Source: Rhinopithecus roxellana
Lineage: Eukaryota > Chordata > Mammalia > Primates > Cercopithecidae
Length of the DNA stretch: 64,000 nucleotides
Direction: 5' to 3'
Assembly: GCF_007565055.1 (NCBI RefSeq)
Contig: NW_022141546.1
Coordinates: 62,001 to 126,000 of the forward strand
Within the stretch, counting starts at the first letter, position 1. Each line of letters begins with the position of its first letter. This document shows, in pieces, positions 36,581-49,291 of this stretch. The translations under genes were made by a program, and so were the position numbers. A model generated the notes under the pieces. That model ran no database searches. It worked only from the letters and a program-made list of their open reading frames with translations, and was not told the origin of the DNA.

Positions 36581-39500
36581 ATGGCAGGATCAAGCTCACA
36601 CATAACAATATTAACCTTAAATGTAAATGGACTAAATGCTCCAATTAAAAGACACAGAGAGGCAAACTGGATAAAGAGTCAAGACCCATCAGTCTGCTGT
36701 ATTCAGGAGACCCATCTCACATGCAGAGACATACATAGGCTCAAAATAAAGGGATGGAGGAAGATCTACCAAGCAAATGGAGAACAAAAAAAAGCAGGGG
36801 TTGCAATCCTAGTCTCTGATAAAACAGACTTTAAACCATCAAAGATCAAAAGAGACAAAGAAGGCCATTACATAATGGTAAAGGGATCAATGCAACAGGA
36901 AGAGCTAACTCTCCTAAATATATATGCATCCAATACAGGAGCACCCAGATTCATAAAGCAAGCCCTTAGAGACTTACAAAGAGACTTAGACTCCCATACA
37001 ATAATAATGGGAGACTTCAACACTCCACTGTCAACATTAGACAGATCAACGAGACAGAAAGTTAACAAGGATATCCAGGAATTGAACTCATCTCTGCACC
37101 AAGCGGACCTAATTAGACAACTATAGAACTCTCCACCCCAAATCAACAGAATGTGCATTCTTCTCAGCACCACATCACACTTATTCCAAAATTGACCATA
37201 TAATTGGAAGTAAAGCACTCCTCAGCAAATGTACAAGAACAGAAATTATAACAAACTGTCTCTCAGACCACAGTGCAATCAAAGTAGAACTCAGAACTAA
37301 GAAACTCAATCAAAACCGCTCAACTACATGGAAACTGAACAATCTGCTCCTGAATGACTACTGGGTACATAACGAAATGAAAGCAGAAATAAAGATGTTC
37401 TTTGAAACCAATGAGAACAAAGATACAACATACCAGAATCTCTGGGACACATTTAAAGCAGTGTGTAGAGGGAAATTTATAGCACTAAATGCCCACAAGA
37501 GAAAGCAGGAAAGATCTAAAATTGACACTCTAACATCACAATTAAAACAACTGGAGAAGCAAGAGCAAACACATTCAAAAGCTAGCAGAAGGCAAGAAAT
37601 GACTAAGATCAGAGCAGAATGGAAGGAGACAGAGACAAAAAAACCCTCCAAAAAATCAATGAATCCAGGAGTTGGTATTTTGAAAAGATCAACAAAATTG
37701 ACAGACCGCTAACAAGAGTAATAAAGAGGAAAAGAGAGAGGAATCAAATAGACGTAATAAAAAATGATAAAGGGGATATCACCACCGACCCCACAGAAAT
37801 AGAAACTACCATCAGAGAATACTATAAACACCTCTACGCAAATAAACTAGAAAATCTAGAAGAAATGGATAATTTCCTGGACACTTACACTCTCCCAAGA
37901 CTAAACCAGGAAGAAGTTGAATCCCTGAATAGACCAATAGCAGGCTCTGAAATTGAGGCAACATTCAATAGCCTACCCTTCAAAAAAAGTCCAGGACCAG
38001 ATGGATTCACAGCTGAATTCTACCAGAGGTACAAGGAGGAGCTGGTACCATTCCTTCTGAAACTATTCCAATCAATAGAAAAAGAGGGAATCCTCCCGAA
38101 CTCATTTTATGAGGCCAACATCATCCTGATACCAAAGCCTGGCAGAGACACACACACAAAAAAGAGAATTTTAGATCAATATCCCTGATTAACATCGATG
38201 AAAAAATCTTCAATAAAATACTGGCAAACCGGATTCAGCAGCACATCAAAAAGCTTATCCACCATGATCAAGTGGGCTTCATCCCTGGGATGCAAGGCTG
38301 GTTCAACATTCGCAAATCAATAAACGTAATCCAGCATATAAACAGAACCAAAGTCAAGAATCACATGGTTATCTCAATTGATGAAGAAAAGGCTTTTGAC
38401 AAAATTCAACAGCCCTTCATGCTAAAAACGCTCAATAAATTCGGTATTGATGGAACGTACCTCAAAATAATAAGAGCTATTTATGACAAACCCACAGCTA
38501 ATATCATACTGAATGGGCAAAAACTGGAAAAATTCCCTTTCAAAACTGACACAAGACAGGGATGTCCTCTCTCACCATTCCTGTTCAACATAGTGTTGGA
38601 AATTCTGGCTAGTGCAATCAGGCAAGAGAAAGAAATCAAGGGTATTCAGTTAGGAAAAGAAGAAGTCAAATTGTCCCTGTTTGCAGATGACATAATTTTA
38701 TATTTAGAAAACCCCATTGTCTCAGCCCAGAATCTCCTTAAGCTGATAAGCAAATTCAGCAAAGTCTCAGGATACAAAATTAATGTGCAAAAATCACAAA
38801 CATTCTTATACACCAGTAACAGACAAACAGAGAGCCAAATCATGAGTGAACTTCCATTCACAATTGCTTCAAAGAGAATAAATACCTAGGAATCCAACTT
38901 ACAAGGGATGTAAAGGACCTCTTCAAGGAGAACTACAAACCACTGCTCAGTGAAATAAAAGAGGACACAAACAAATGGAAGAACATACCATGCTCATGGA
39001 TAGGAAGAATCAATATCGTGAAAATGGCCATATTGCCCAAGGTAATTTTTAGATTCAATGCCATCTCCATCAAGCTACCAATGAGTTTCTTCACAGAATT
39101 GGAAAAAACTGCTTTAAAGTTCATATGGAACCAAAAAAGAGCCCGCATTGCCAAGACAATCCTAAGTCAAAAGGACAAAGCTGGAGGCATCACGCTACCT
39201 GACTTCAAACTATACTGCAAGGCTACAGTAAACAAAACAGCATGGTACTGGTACCAAACCAGAGATATAGACCAATGGAGCAGAGCAGAGTCCTCAGAAA
39301 TAATACCACACATCTACAGCCATCTGATTTTGACAAACCTGAGAGAAACAAGAAATGGGGAAAGGATTCCCTATTTAATAAATGGTGCTGGGAAAATTGG
39401 CTAGCCATAAGTAGAAAGCTGAAACTGGATCCTTTCCTTACTCCTTATACGAAGATTAATTCAAGATGGATTAGAGACTTAAATGTTAGAACTAATACCA

Positions 39501-40407
39501 TAAAAACCCTAGAAGAAAATCTAGGTAGTACCATTCAGGACATAGGCATGGGCAAGGACTTCATGTCTAAAACAACAAAAGCAACGGCAACAAAAGCCAA
39601 AATTGACAAATGGGATCTCATTAAACTAAAGAGCTTTTGCACAGCAAAAGAAACTACCATCAGAGTGAACAGGCAACCTACAGAATGGGAGAAAATTTTT
39701 GCAATGTACTCATCTGACAAAGGGCTAATATCCAGAATCTACGAAGAACTCAAACAAATATACAAGAAAAAAACAAACAACCCCATCAAAAAGTGGGCAA
39801 AGGATATGAACAGACATTTCTCAAAAGAAGACATTCATACAGCCAACAGACACATGAAAAACTGCTCATCATCACTCGCCATCAGAGAAATGCAAATCAA
39901 AACCACAATGAGATACCATCTCACACCAGTTAGAATGGCAATCATTAAGAAGTCAGGAAACAACAGGTGTTGGAGAGGATGTGGAGAAATAGGAACACTT
40001 TTACACTGTTGGTGGGATTGTAAACTAGTTCAACCATTATGGAAAACAGTATGGCAATTCCTCAAGGATCTAGACTAGATGTACCATATGACCCAGCCAT
40101 CCCACTACTGGGTATATACCCAAAGGATTATAAATTATTTTACTACAAAGACACATGCACACGTATGTTTATTGCGACACTATTCACAATAGCAAAGACT
40201 TGGAATCAACCCAAATGTCCATCTGTGACAGACTGGATTAAGAAAATGTGGCACATATACACCATGGAATACTATGCAGCCATAAAAAAGGATGAGTTTG
40301 CGTCCTTTGTAGGGACATGGATGCAGCTGGAAACCATCATTCTTAGCAAACTATCACAAGAAGAGAAAACCAAACACCGCATGTTCTCACTCATAGGTGG
40401 GAACTGA
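36581..40407 (+). pseudogene. L1 ORF2 (endonuclease / reverse transcriptase), frameshifted
   Basis: Homology spans the full length of about 1,275 codons but changes frame repeatedly. The endonuclease part is open at 36,581-37,126 (MAGSSSHITIL; NVNGLN, QETHL and GDFN motifs visible). The frame then shifts near 37,113, and the SDHSA motif (about 37,264) is read in the new frame. Further frame changes occur near 37,637, 38,155, 38,880, 39,330 and 40,073, each consistent with a 1-2 base indel. The RT active site is FADD at 38,680-38,691, unchanged. A Cys/His-rich C-terminus (CWRGCGEIGTLLHCWWDCK, about 39,968-40,024) is present. Six frame breaks make it non-functional. Confidence 0.95.
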
Positions 40408-40629
40408 ACAATGAGATCACTTGGACTCAGGAAGGGGAACATCACACACTGGGGCCTATCATGGGGAGAAGGGAGGGGGGAGGGATTGCATTGGGGAGTT
40501 ATACATGATATAAATGATGAATTGATGGGTGCTGACGAGTTGATGGGTGCAGCACACCAACATGGCACAAGTATACATATGTAACAAACCTGCACGTTAT
40601 GCACATGTACCCTAGAACTTGAAGTATAA

Positions 40630-40630
<1 letters not shown>
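40408..40630 (+). other. L1 3'UTR
   Basis: Follows the ORF2 stop. Includes a short G-rich stretch (GGGAGAAGGGAGGGGGGAGG, about 40,460), a conserved feature of L1 3'UTRs, and ends with the canonical ACCCTAGAACTTGAAGTATA segment before the tail. Confidence 0.9.

Positions 40631-40664
<34 letters not shown>
40631..40664 (+). repeat. (TAAA)n microsatellite forming the L1 tail
   Basis: About eight TAAA units after AATAAAAA. Patterned tails of this kind form during target-primed reverse transcription or by later slippage of the poly-A tail. Likely to vary in length between individuals. Confidence 0.9.
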
Positions 40665-40666
<2 letters not shown>

Positions 40667-40675
40667 ACTGCAGAG
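40665..40675. repeat. L1 target-site duplication, right copy
   Basis: AAACTGCAGAG, identical to 34,472-34,482. The interrupted alpha monomer resumes with AGGCCTTCTCAGAAACTGC. Confidence 0.93.
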
Positions 40676-42700
40676 AGGCCTTCTCAGAAACTGCTTTGTT
40701 GTGGGTGAATTCAGCTCACAGAGTGACATGATAGCTTTCAGTGAGAAGCTTGCTAACAGTGTTTTGGCAGAATGTGCAATGAGTCACACGGGGGCGCTTT
40801 GAGACCACAAATAGCCTCAGCTGAGAAAAGAAAGAAGCTTTCTGAGAAACTGTTTGTAAGGTGTGAATTCAACTCACTGACTGACACCTGTATTTTGTGG
40901 AGCTGTTTGCTACTCCTGTTTCTGTGAAATCTGAGAACAGATATTTCGAATCGCTTTGAAGACTATACAGCCGAAGGAAATATCCTCGGATAGAAACCAG
41001 AATGAAGCTTTCTGAGAAACTGCCTTGTGATCTGCGAGTTCATCTCAGAGAGTTACACATGTATTTCGTGGAGCCCCTTGCTAGCCCTGTTTTTGTGGAT
41101 TCCCACAAGTGATATTTTGGATCACTATGAAGGCTCCTCAGACAGAGGTAGTATCCCCAGATAAAAACCAGAAAGCTTTCTGAGAAACTGCTTTGTGATG
41201 GGTGAATTCATCTCAAAGAGTTACACCTTTCTCTGCATGAAGCAGTTTGCTAACACTCTTTTCGTGGAATCTGCAAAGTGATATTTGGGAGCGCATTGAG
41301 GCCTGTGGTGAAGCAGGAAATATCCTTAGATGAAAACTAGAAGGAAGCTTTCTGAGAAACCTCTTTAGGACCTGTGAGTTCATTTTAGAGAGTTCTACTT
41401 TCACATCATGGAGCAGTCTATTACCACTGTCTTTGGGGTATGTGTGAAGGGATATATTGGATCGCATTGAGGCCTATGCTGAGAAAGGAAATATCCTCAG
41501 TTAAAAACGTGAAAGAAGCTTTCGAGAAACTTCTTTGTGATGTGTGAATTCATCTCAGAGAGTTATACCTTAGCCTTCATGGAGCAGCTTGCTAGCACTG
41601 TTTTCGAGGAAAATGCAACGTGATATTTGGGAGCGCATTGAGGCCTGTGGTGAAAAAGGAAATATCCTCAGATGAAAACTGGAGAGAAGCGTTCTGAGAA
41701 ACTGCATTGTGATATGTGAATGCAACTCAGAGACTTACACTGGTCTTTTCATTGATCAGTGTGCTAACACTGTTTGTTTGAAACCTGCAATGGGATATTT
41801 CTTATGGCCATGAAGCTTACGGTGACCAAGGAAATATCCTCAGATAAAAACGAGAACGAAGCTTTCTAAGAAACTGCTTTGTGGTGTGTGAATTCATCTC
41901 ACAGAGTTACACAGGTAGTTCGTGGAGCCGTTTGCTAGCACTCTCTTTGTGGTGTCTGAGAAGTGATATTTTGGATCTCTATGAAGACTCCTCGGGTGTA
42001 GGAAATATCCTCAGATGAAAACTGGAAAGAAGTTTCTGAGAAACTTATTTGTGGTGTGTGAATTCATCTCACAGAGTTACACCTTTCTCTTTATGTAGCT
42101 GTTTGCTAACACTGTTTTAGTGGAATCTGAAAAGTGATATCTGGGAGCGCATTGAGGGCTGTGGTGAAAAAGGATATATCCTCAGATGAAAATTTTTAAG
42201 GAGCGTTTTGGGAAACTGCATTGTGATGTGTGAATGAAACTCAGAGACTTACACTGTTCTTTTCATTGAGTAGTATGCCAACAGTGTTTTTTGAAATCTG
42301 CAATGGGATAATTCTTATGGCCATGAGGCTTGTGGTGACCAAGGAAATATGCCCCGATAAAAGCGAGAAAGAGGCTTTCTGAGAAACTCCTTTGTGACGT
42401 GTGAATTCATCTTGCAGGTTTACACGTTTCTCTCCATGAAGCAGTGTCCTAAGATCGTTTTCGTGGAAACTGCAAAGCGATATTTGGGAGCGCATTGAGG
42501 CCTATGCTGAAAAAGGAAGTATCCTCAATTAAAGACGTGAAAGAAGCTTTCTGAGAAACTTCTTTGTGATGTGTGAATTCTTCTCAGAGAGATACACCTT
42601 AGTCTGCACGTAGCAGTGTGCTAACACTGTTTTTGTGGATTCTGCAAAGTGATATTTTGGAGCGCATTGAAGGCTACGGTGAAAAAGGAAATATCCTCAG
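40676..42700 (+). repeat. Alpha satellite, forward (layer III), after L1
   Basis: About 12 monomers of layer III classes: the shortened GAGACCACAAATAGCC class at 40,800, GAGCTGTTTGCTACTCC at 40,900, and a class with GGCCATGAAGCTTACGGTGACC at about 41,815 that also occurs at about 34,045. CpG-containing variants such as GGGAGCGCATTGAGG are more frequent than in layer II. Confidence 0.93.
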
Positions 42701-45700
42701 ATAAAAACTGGAAAGAAGCGTTCTGAGAAACTGCATTGCTATGTGTGAATGCAACTCACAGAGTTGCACTTTTCTCTTCAGTGATCAGTTTGCTAACACA
42801 GTTTTCTTGAAATCTGCAATGGCATACTTCTTAGCGCTATGCCGCTTGCGGGGAGAAAGTTAATGTCCTCAGTTAATAACTACAAAGAATCTTTCTGAGA
42901 GATTGCTTTCTGATGTGTGAATTCATCACAAAGAGTTTCACCTTTCCCTTCTTATAGCAGTTTACTAACAGTGTTTTCATGGATTCTGCAAAGTGATATT
43001 TGGGAGCTCATTGAGGACTATGGTGAAAAAGGAAAACTCCTCAGATAAAAACTGGAAAGAAGCGTTCTGAGAAACTTCATTGTGAAACGTGAATGCAACT
43101 CAAAGAGTTACACTTTCCTTTTCATGGATCCCTTTGCTAACACTCTTTTCTTGAAATCTGCATTGGGATATTTCTAGCACAGTGAAGCTTATGGGGACAA
43201 AGGAAATATTCTCAAATAAAAACTAGAAAGTAGCTCTCTGAGAAACATCTTTGTGATATGTGAATTCATCTCGCCGAGTTAAAACTTTGTCTTCACGAAG
43301 AAGTTTGCTAACACTGTTCTGGTGGAATCTGCAGAGTGATATTTGGGAGCGCATTGAGGCCCATCGTGAAAACGGAAATATCCTCAGATAAAGACTGGAA
43401 AGAAGTGTTCTGAGAAATTGCATTGTGATGTGTGAATGCAATTCACAGAGTTGCACTTTTCTCTTCAGTCATCAGTTTGCTAACACAGTTTTCTTGAAAT
43501 TTGCAATGGGATACTTCTTAGCACAATGGAACCTACAGTGTCCAAGGAATTATCCTCAGATAAAAAACAGAAGAAGCTTTCTTAGAAACTTCTTGGTGAT
43601 ATGTGAAGTCATCTCACAGAGTTTCACTTACGTTTCATGGAGCAGTCAATTAAGACTGTCTTTGAGGAACCTCAGAAGGGCTACTTTGGGAGGCATTGAG
43701 GCCTACGCTGATAAAGGAAATATTCTCAATTAAAAACGTGAAGGAAGCTTTGTGAGAAACTTCTCTGTGATAGGTGATTTCGTCTCACAGAGTTACAACT
43801 TAGTCTTCATGAAGCAGTTTGCTGACAGTGTTTTCGTGGAATCTGCAAAGTGATATTTGGGAATGCATTGACGCCTATGGAGAAAAAGGAAATATCCTCA
43901 GATAAAAACTGGAAAGAAGCGTTCTGAAGAACTGCACTGCTATGAGTGAATGCAACTCACAGAGTTACACTTTTCTCTTCAGTCTTCAGTTTGCTAATAC
44001 AGTTTCCTTGAAATCTGCGATGGGACACTTCATAGCGCTATGCAGCTTGTGGTGAGAAAGGAAATATCCTCAGATTAAAACTGGAAAGAAGCGTTCTGAA
44101 AAACTGCATTGCGATGTGTGAATGCAACTCACAGAGTTACACTTTTCTCTTCAGTCATCAATTTCTTAACACAGTTTTCTTGAAATCTGCAACGGGATTC
44201 TTCTTAGCGCAATGAAGCTTACGGTGACAAAGGAAATATCCTCAGATAAAAACTAGAAAGAAGCTTTCTTAGAAACTTCCTTGTGATGTGTGAATTCATC
44301 TCACAGAGTTACACTTATGTTTCGTGGAGCAGTCGATTAACACTGTCTTTGAGGAACCTGACAAGAACTACTTTGGATTGCATTGAGGACTAGGCTGAAA
44401 AAGGAAATATCCTCAATTAAAAATGTGAAGGAAGCTTTGTGAGAAACTTCTCTGTGATATGTGAATTCATCTCACAGAGTTACAACTTAGTCTTCATGAA
44501 GCAGTTTGCTGACAGTGTTTTGGTGGAATCTGCAAAGTGATATTTGGGATCGCATTGAGGCCTATGATGAAAAAGGAAATATCCTCAAATAATAACTAGA
44601 AAGAAGCTTTCTGAGAGATAGCTTTCTGATGTGTGAATTCATCACACAGAGTTTCACCTTTCCATTCTTGTAGCAGTTTGCTAACACTCTTTTTGTGGAT
44701 TCTGAAAAGTGAAATTTGGGAGCTCCTTGTGGGCTAGGGTGAAAAAGGAAATATCCTCAGATAAATACTGGAAAGAAGCGTTCTGAAGAACTGCACTGCG
44801 ATGTGTGAATGCAACTCACAGAGTTACACTTTTCTCTTCAGTCATCAGTATGCTAATACAGTTTTCTTGAAATCTGTGATGGGATACTTCATAGTGCTAT
44901 GCAGCTTGCAGTGAGAAAGGAAATATCCTCAGATGAAAACGTGAAAGAAGCTTTCTGAGAGATTACTTTCTGATATGTGATTTCATCTCACAGAGTTACA
45001 CTACTATTTCGTGCAGCCGTTTGCTAGCACCGTCTTTGTGGATTCTGAGAACTGATATTTCGGATGGGTTTGAAGAGTGTAAGGACAAAGGAAATATCCT
45101 CCGAGAAAAACCGGAATGAAGCTTTCTGAGAAACTGCTTTGTGATGTGGGAATTCATTTCACAGCATTACACCACTCTTTCACGGAGGAGTTTGCTAGCA
45201 CTGATTTTCTGGAATCTCAATAGTGACATCCTGGATATCGTTGAATCACATGCTGAATACTGAAATATCCTCAGAGAAATCTGCAGAGAAGCCTTCTCAG
45301 AAACTTCTTGGTTGTGGGTGAATTCAGCTCACAGAGTTTCCTCATTGTTTTCATTGAGAAGCTTGTTCAGAGTGTTTTCGAAGAATCTGCAAAGAGACAC
45401 ACGGTGGCGCTCTGAGACCACAAATAACCTCAGCTCCAAAAGAAAGCCGCTTTCTGAGAAACTGCTTTGTGATGTGCGGATTCAACTCACTGAGTTGCAG
45501 CGGTATTTCGTGGAGCCGCTGGCTAGCCCCGTTTTTGTGGAATCTGAGAACTGATATTTCGGATCCCTTTGAAGACTCTAGGTCCAAAGGAAATCCGCCG
45601 ATAAAAAAGAGAAAGAAGCTTTCTGAGAAACTTCTTTGTGAACTGTGAATTCATCTCACCGAGTTACACCTCCCCCTCATGAAGCCATTCGCTAAGACCG

Positions 45701-45960
45701 TTCTTGTGGAATTTGCAAAGTGATATTTGGGAGCCCAGTGAGTGCTATGGTAAAAAAGGACATATCCTCAGATAAAAACTGGAAAAAGGCGTTCTGAGAA
45801 ACTGCTTTGTGACATGTGAATGCAACTCACAGAGTCACTCTTTCCTTTTCATGGATCCCCTCCCAAACCCTGTTTCCTTGAAATCTGCCGTGGGATATTT
45901 CCTAGCGCAAGGAAGCTTATGGTGACAAAGGAAATATCCTCAGATAAAAACTAGAAAGTA
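42701..45960 (+). repeat. Alpha satellite, mosaic transition between layers III and IV
   Basis: About 19 monomers in which the classes that build the 4-monomer HOR further right first appear: TCATCAGTTTGCTAACACAG with ACTTCTTAGCGC at 42,780, 43,470, 44,160 and 44,845, and GGAGCAGTCGATTAACACTG at 43,640 and 44,325. They are interleaved with layer III classes (GCAGCCGTTTGCTAGC at 45,010; ACGGAGGAGTTTGC at 45,180; GAGACCACAAATAACC at 45,415). The order is irregular. This looks like the zone from which the regular HOR was assembled, or one later mixed by unequal exchange. Confidence 0.85.
45610..45785 (+). repeat. Alpha monomer resembling the common Old World monkey alphoid type
   Basis: This monomer has GAAGCCATTCGCTAAGACCG followed by TTCTTGTGGAATTTGCAAAG. 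From memory this is closer to the abundant cercopithecoid centromeric alphoid (aagcctttcgctaaggctg.. style) than any neighbour, most of which read gcagtttgctaacactg. A single copy in the transition zone. Confidence 0.5.
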
Positions 45961-48900
45961 GCTTTCTGAGAAACTTGTTTATGACACGTGAATTCATCTC
46001 ACTGAGTTACAACTTTGTCTTCACGAAGCAGTTTGCTAACACTGTGCTCGTGGAATCTGCAAAGTGATATTTGGGAGCCATTTGGGACTCATGGTGAAAA
46101 GGGAAATATCCTCAGATAGTAACTACAAAGAAGCTTTCTGAGAGATGGCTTTCTGATGTGTGACTTCATCACACAGATTTCCAGCCTTCCCTTCTTGTAA
46201 CAGTTTGCTAACACTGTTGTCGTGGATTCTGCAAAGTGATATTTGGGAGCTCATAGAGTGCTAAGGTGAAAAAGGAAATATCCTCAGATAAAAACTGGAA
46301 AGAAGCCTTCTGAGAAACTGCATTGCGATGTGTGAATGCAACTCACAGAGTTACACGTTTCTCTTCAGTGATCAGTTTCCCAACAAAGTTTTCTTGAAAC
46401 TTGCAAAGGGATACTTCTTAGCGCAATGAAGCTTACGGTGACAAAGGAAATATCCTCAGATAAAAACTAGAAAGAAGCTTTCTTAGAAACTTTTTGGTGA
46501 TCTGTGAATTCATCTCACAGAGTTACACTTATGTTTCATGGAGCAGTCCGTTAACACTGTCGTTGAGGAACCTCAGAAGGGCTACTTTGGATCGCATTGA
46601 CGCCTATGCGGATAAAGTAAATATCATCAGTTCAAAACGTGAAAGAAGGTTTCTGAGGAACTTCTTTGTGATCTGTGAATTCATCTCACAGAGTTAAAAC
46701 TTACTCCTCATGAAGCAGTTTGCTAACACTCTTTTCGTGGAATCTGCAAAGTGATATTTGGGAGCCATTTGGGACTCATGGTGAAAAAGGAAATATCCTC
46801 AGATAGTAACTAGAAAGAAGGTTTCTGAGAGATTGGTTTTTGATGTGTGACTTCATCACACAGAGTTGCAACCTTCCCTTCTTGTAACAGTTTGCTAATA
46901 CTGTTGTCGTGGATTCTGCAAAGTGATATTTGGGAGCTCTTTGAGGGCTATGGTGAAAAAGGAAATATCCTCAGGTAAAAACTGGAAAGAAGCCTTCTGA
47001 GAAACTGCATTGCGATGTGTGAATGCAACTCACAGAGTCACACGTTTCTCTTCAGTGATCAGTTTGCTAACACAGTTTTCTTGAAATCTGCAATGGGATA
47101 CTTCTTAGCGCAGTGAAGCTTACGGTGACAAAGGAAATATCCTCAGATAAAAACAAGAAAGAAGTTTTGTTAGAAATTTCTTGGCGATGTGTGAATTCAT
47201 CTCACAGAATTACACTTATGTTTCATGGAGCAGTCCATTAACACTGTCTTTGAGGAACCTGAGAAGGGCTACTATGGATCGCATAGATGTTTACGCTGAT
47301 AAAAGAAATATCATCAGTTCAAAACGTGAAAGAAGCTTTATTAGAAACTTCTTTGTGATCTGTGAATTCATCTCACAGAGTTACAAGTTAGTCCTCATGA
47401 AGCACTTTGCGAACGCTGTTTTCGTGGAATCTGCAAGTGACATTTGGGAGCCAATTGGGACCCATGGTGAAAAAGGAAATATCCTCAGATAGTAACTAGA
47501 GAGAAGCTTTCTGAGAGATTGCTTTCTGATTCATGACTTCATCACACAGAGTTGCAAACTTCCCTTCTTGTAACAGTTTGCTAACACTGTTGTCGTGGGT
47601 TCTGCAAAGTGATGTTTGGAAGCTCTTTGAGGACTATGGTGAAAAAGGAAATGTCCTCAGATAAAAACTGGAAAGAAGCCTTCTGAGAAACTACATTGCG
47701 ATGTGTGAAGGCAACTCACAGAGTTACACGTTTCTCTTCATTGATCAGATTAACACAGTTTTCTTCAAATCTGCAATGGGATAGTTCTTAGCGCAATGAA
47801 GCTTATGGTGACAAAGGAAATATCCTTCGATAAAAACTAGAAAGGAGCTTTCTTAAAAACTTCTTCGTGATGTGTGAATTCATCTCACAGAATTACACTT
47901 ATGTTTCACGCGGCAGTCCGTTAACACTGTCTTTGAGGAAACTGAGAAGGGCTACTTTGGATCACACTGAGGCCTATACTGATAAAGGAAATATCACCAA
48001 ATAAAAACGTGAAGGAAGCTTTCTGAGAAACTTCTTTGTTATGTGTGAATTCATCTCACAGGATTACACTTATATTTCATGGAGCAATCCGTTAACACTC
48101 TCTTTGAGGAACCTGAGAATGACTACTGTGGATCGCCTTTAGGTCTATGCTGATAAAGGAAATATCATCCATTATAAACGTGAAAGAATCTTTCTGAGAA
48201 ACTTCTTTGTGATCTGTGAATTCATCTCACAGAGTTACAACTTAGTCCCCATGAAGCAGTTTGCTAACACTCTTTTTGTGGAATCTGCAAAGTGATATTT
48301 GAAAGACAATTGGGACCCATGGTGAAAAAGGAAATATCCTCAAATAAAACCTGGAAAGAAGCCTTCTGAGAAACTGCATTGGGATGTGTGAATGCAACTC
48401 ACAGAGTACACGTTTCTCTTCAGAGATCAGTTTGCTAACAGAGTTTTTTTAGAAATCTACAATGGGATATTTCTTAGCGCAACGAAGCTTATAGTGACAA
48501 AGGAAATAGCCTCAGATAAAAACTAGAAAGAAACTGTCTTAGAAGCTTCTTAAATTCTTGGTGATCTGTGAATTCATCTCGCAGAGTTCAGCTTATGTTT
48601 CATGGAGCAGTCCATTAACACTGTCTACAAGGAACCTGAGAAGGGCTACTTTGGATCACATTGAGGCTTATGATGATAAATGAAATATCATCAGTTAAAT
48701 ACGTGAAATAAGCATCAGAGAAACTTCTTGTTGATCTGTGAATTCATCTCACAGAGTTACAACTTAGCCCGCATGAAGCAGTTTTCTACCACTCTCTTCG
48801 TGCAATATGCAACGTGATATTTGGGAGCCCATTGGGACCCATGGTGAAAAAGGAAATATCCTCAGATAGTAACTAGAAAGAAGCTTTCTGAGAGATTGCT

Positions 48901-49291
48901 TTCTGATGTGTGACTTCATCATGCAGAGAGCCACCCTTCCCTTCTTGGAACAGTTTACTAACACTGTTGTCGTGGATTCTGAAAAGTGATATTTGGTAGC
49001 CCTTTGGTGCCCATAGTGAAAAAGGAAACATCCTCAGATTATAAGTACAGGGAAGGTTTCTGAGAGATTGCTTTCTGATATGTGACTTCATCACACAGAG
49101 TTCCAACCTTCCCTTCACGGAACAGTTTTCTCACACTGTTGTCCTGGATTCCACAAAGAGATATTTGTTATGTCATTGAAGGCTACAGTGAAAAAGGAAA
49201 TATCCTCAGATAAAAACTAGAAAGAAGCCTTCTGAGAAACTGCATTGCGCTGTGTGAATGCAACTCACAGAGTTACACGTTTCTCTTCAGT

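Larger units (their letters stand above)
34483..40664 (+). mobile_element. Full-length L1 retrotransposon, inactive
   Basis: About 6.18 kb from a GGGCGGAGCAAGATGGCCGA start to a TAAA-rich tail, flanked by an exact 11-bp target-site duplication and inserted cleanly in one alpha monomer. It contains a 5'UTR of about 1.0 kb, ORF1, a short spacer, ORF2, 3'UTR and tail. The 5'UTR keeps a segment (CAGCAATATTCTATCTTCTG and following) that I know from older L1PA and cercopithecoid L1s and that is absent from the youngest human L1s. The 3' end (AACCTGCACGTTATGCACAT) also fits cercopithecoid L1. ORF1 has two stop codons and ORF2 several frameshifts, so it is dead, though much less decayed than the L1 at 12.9 kb. 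Confidence 0.97.
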
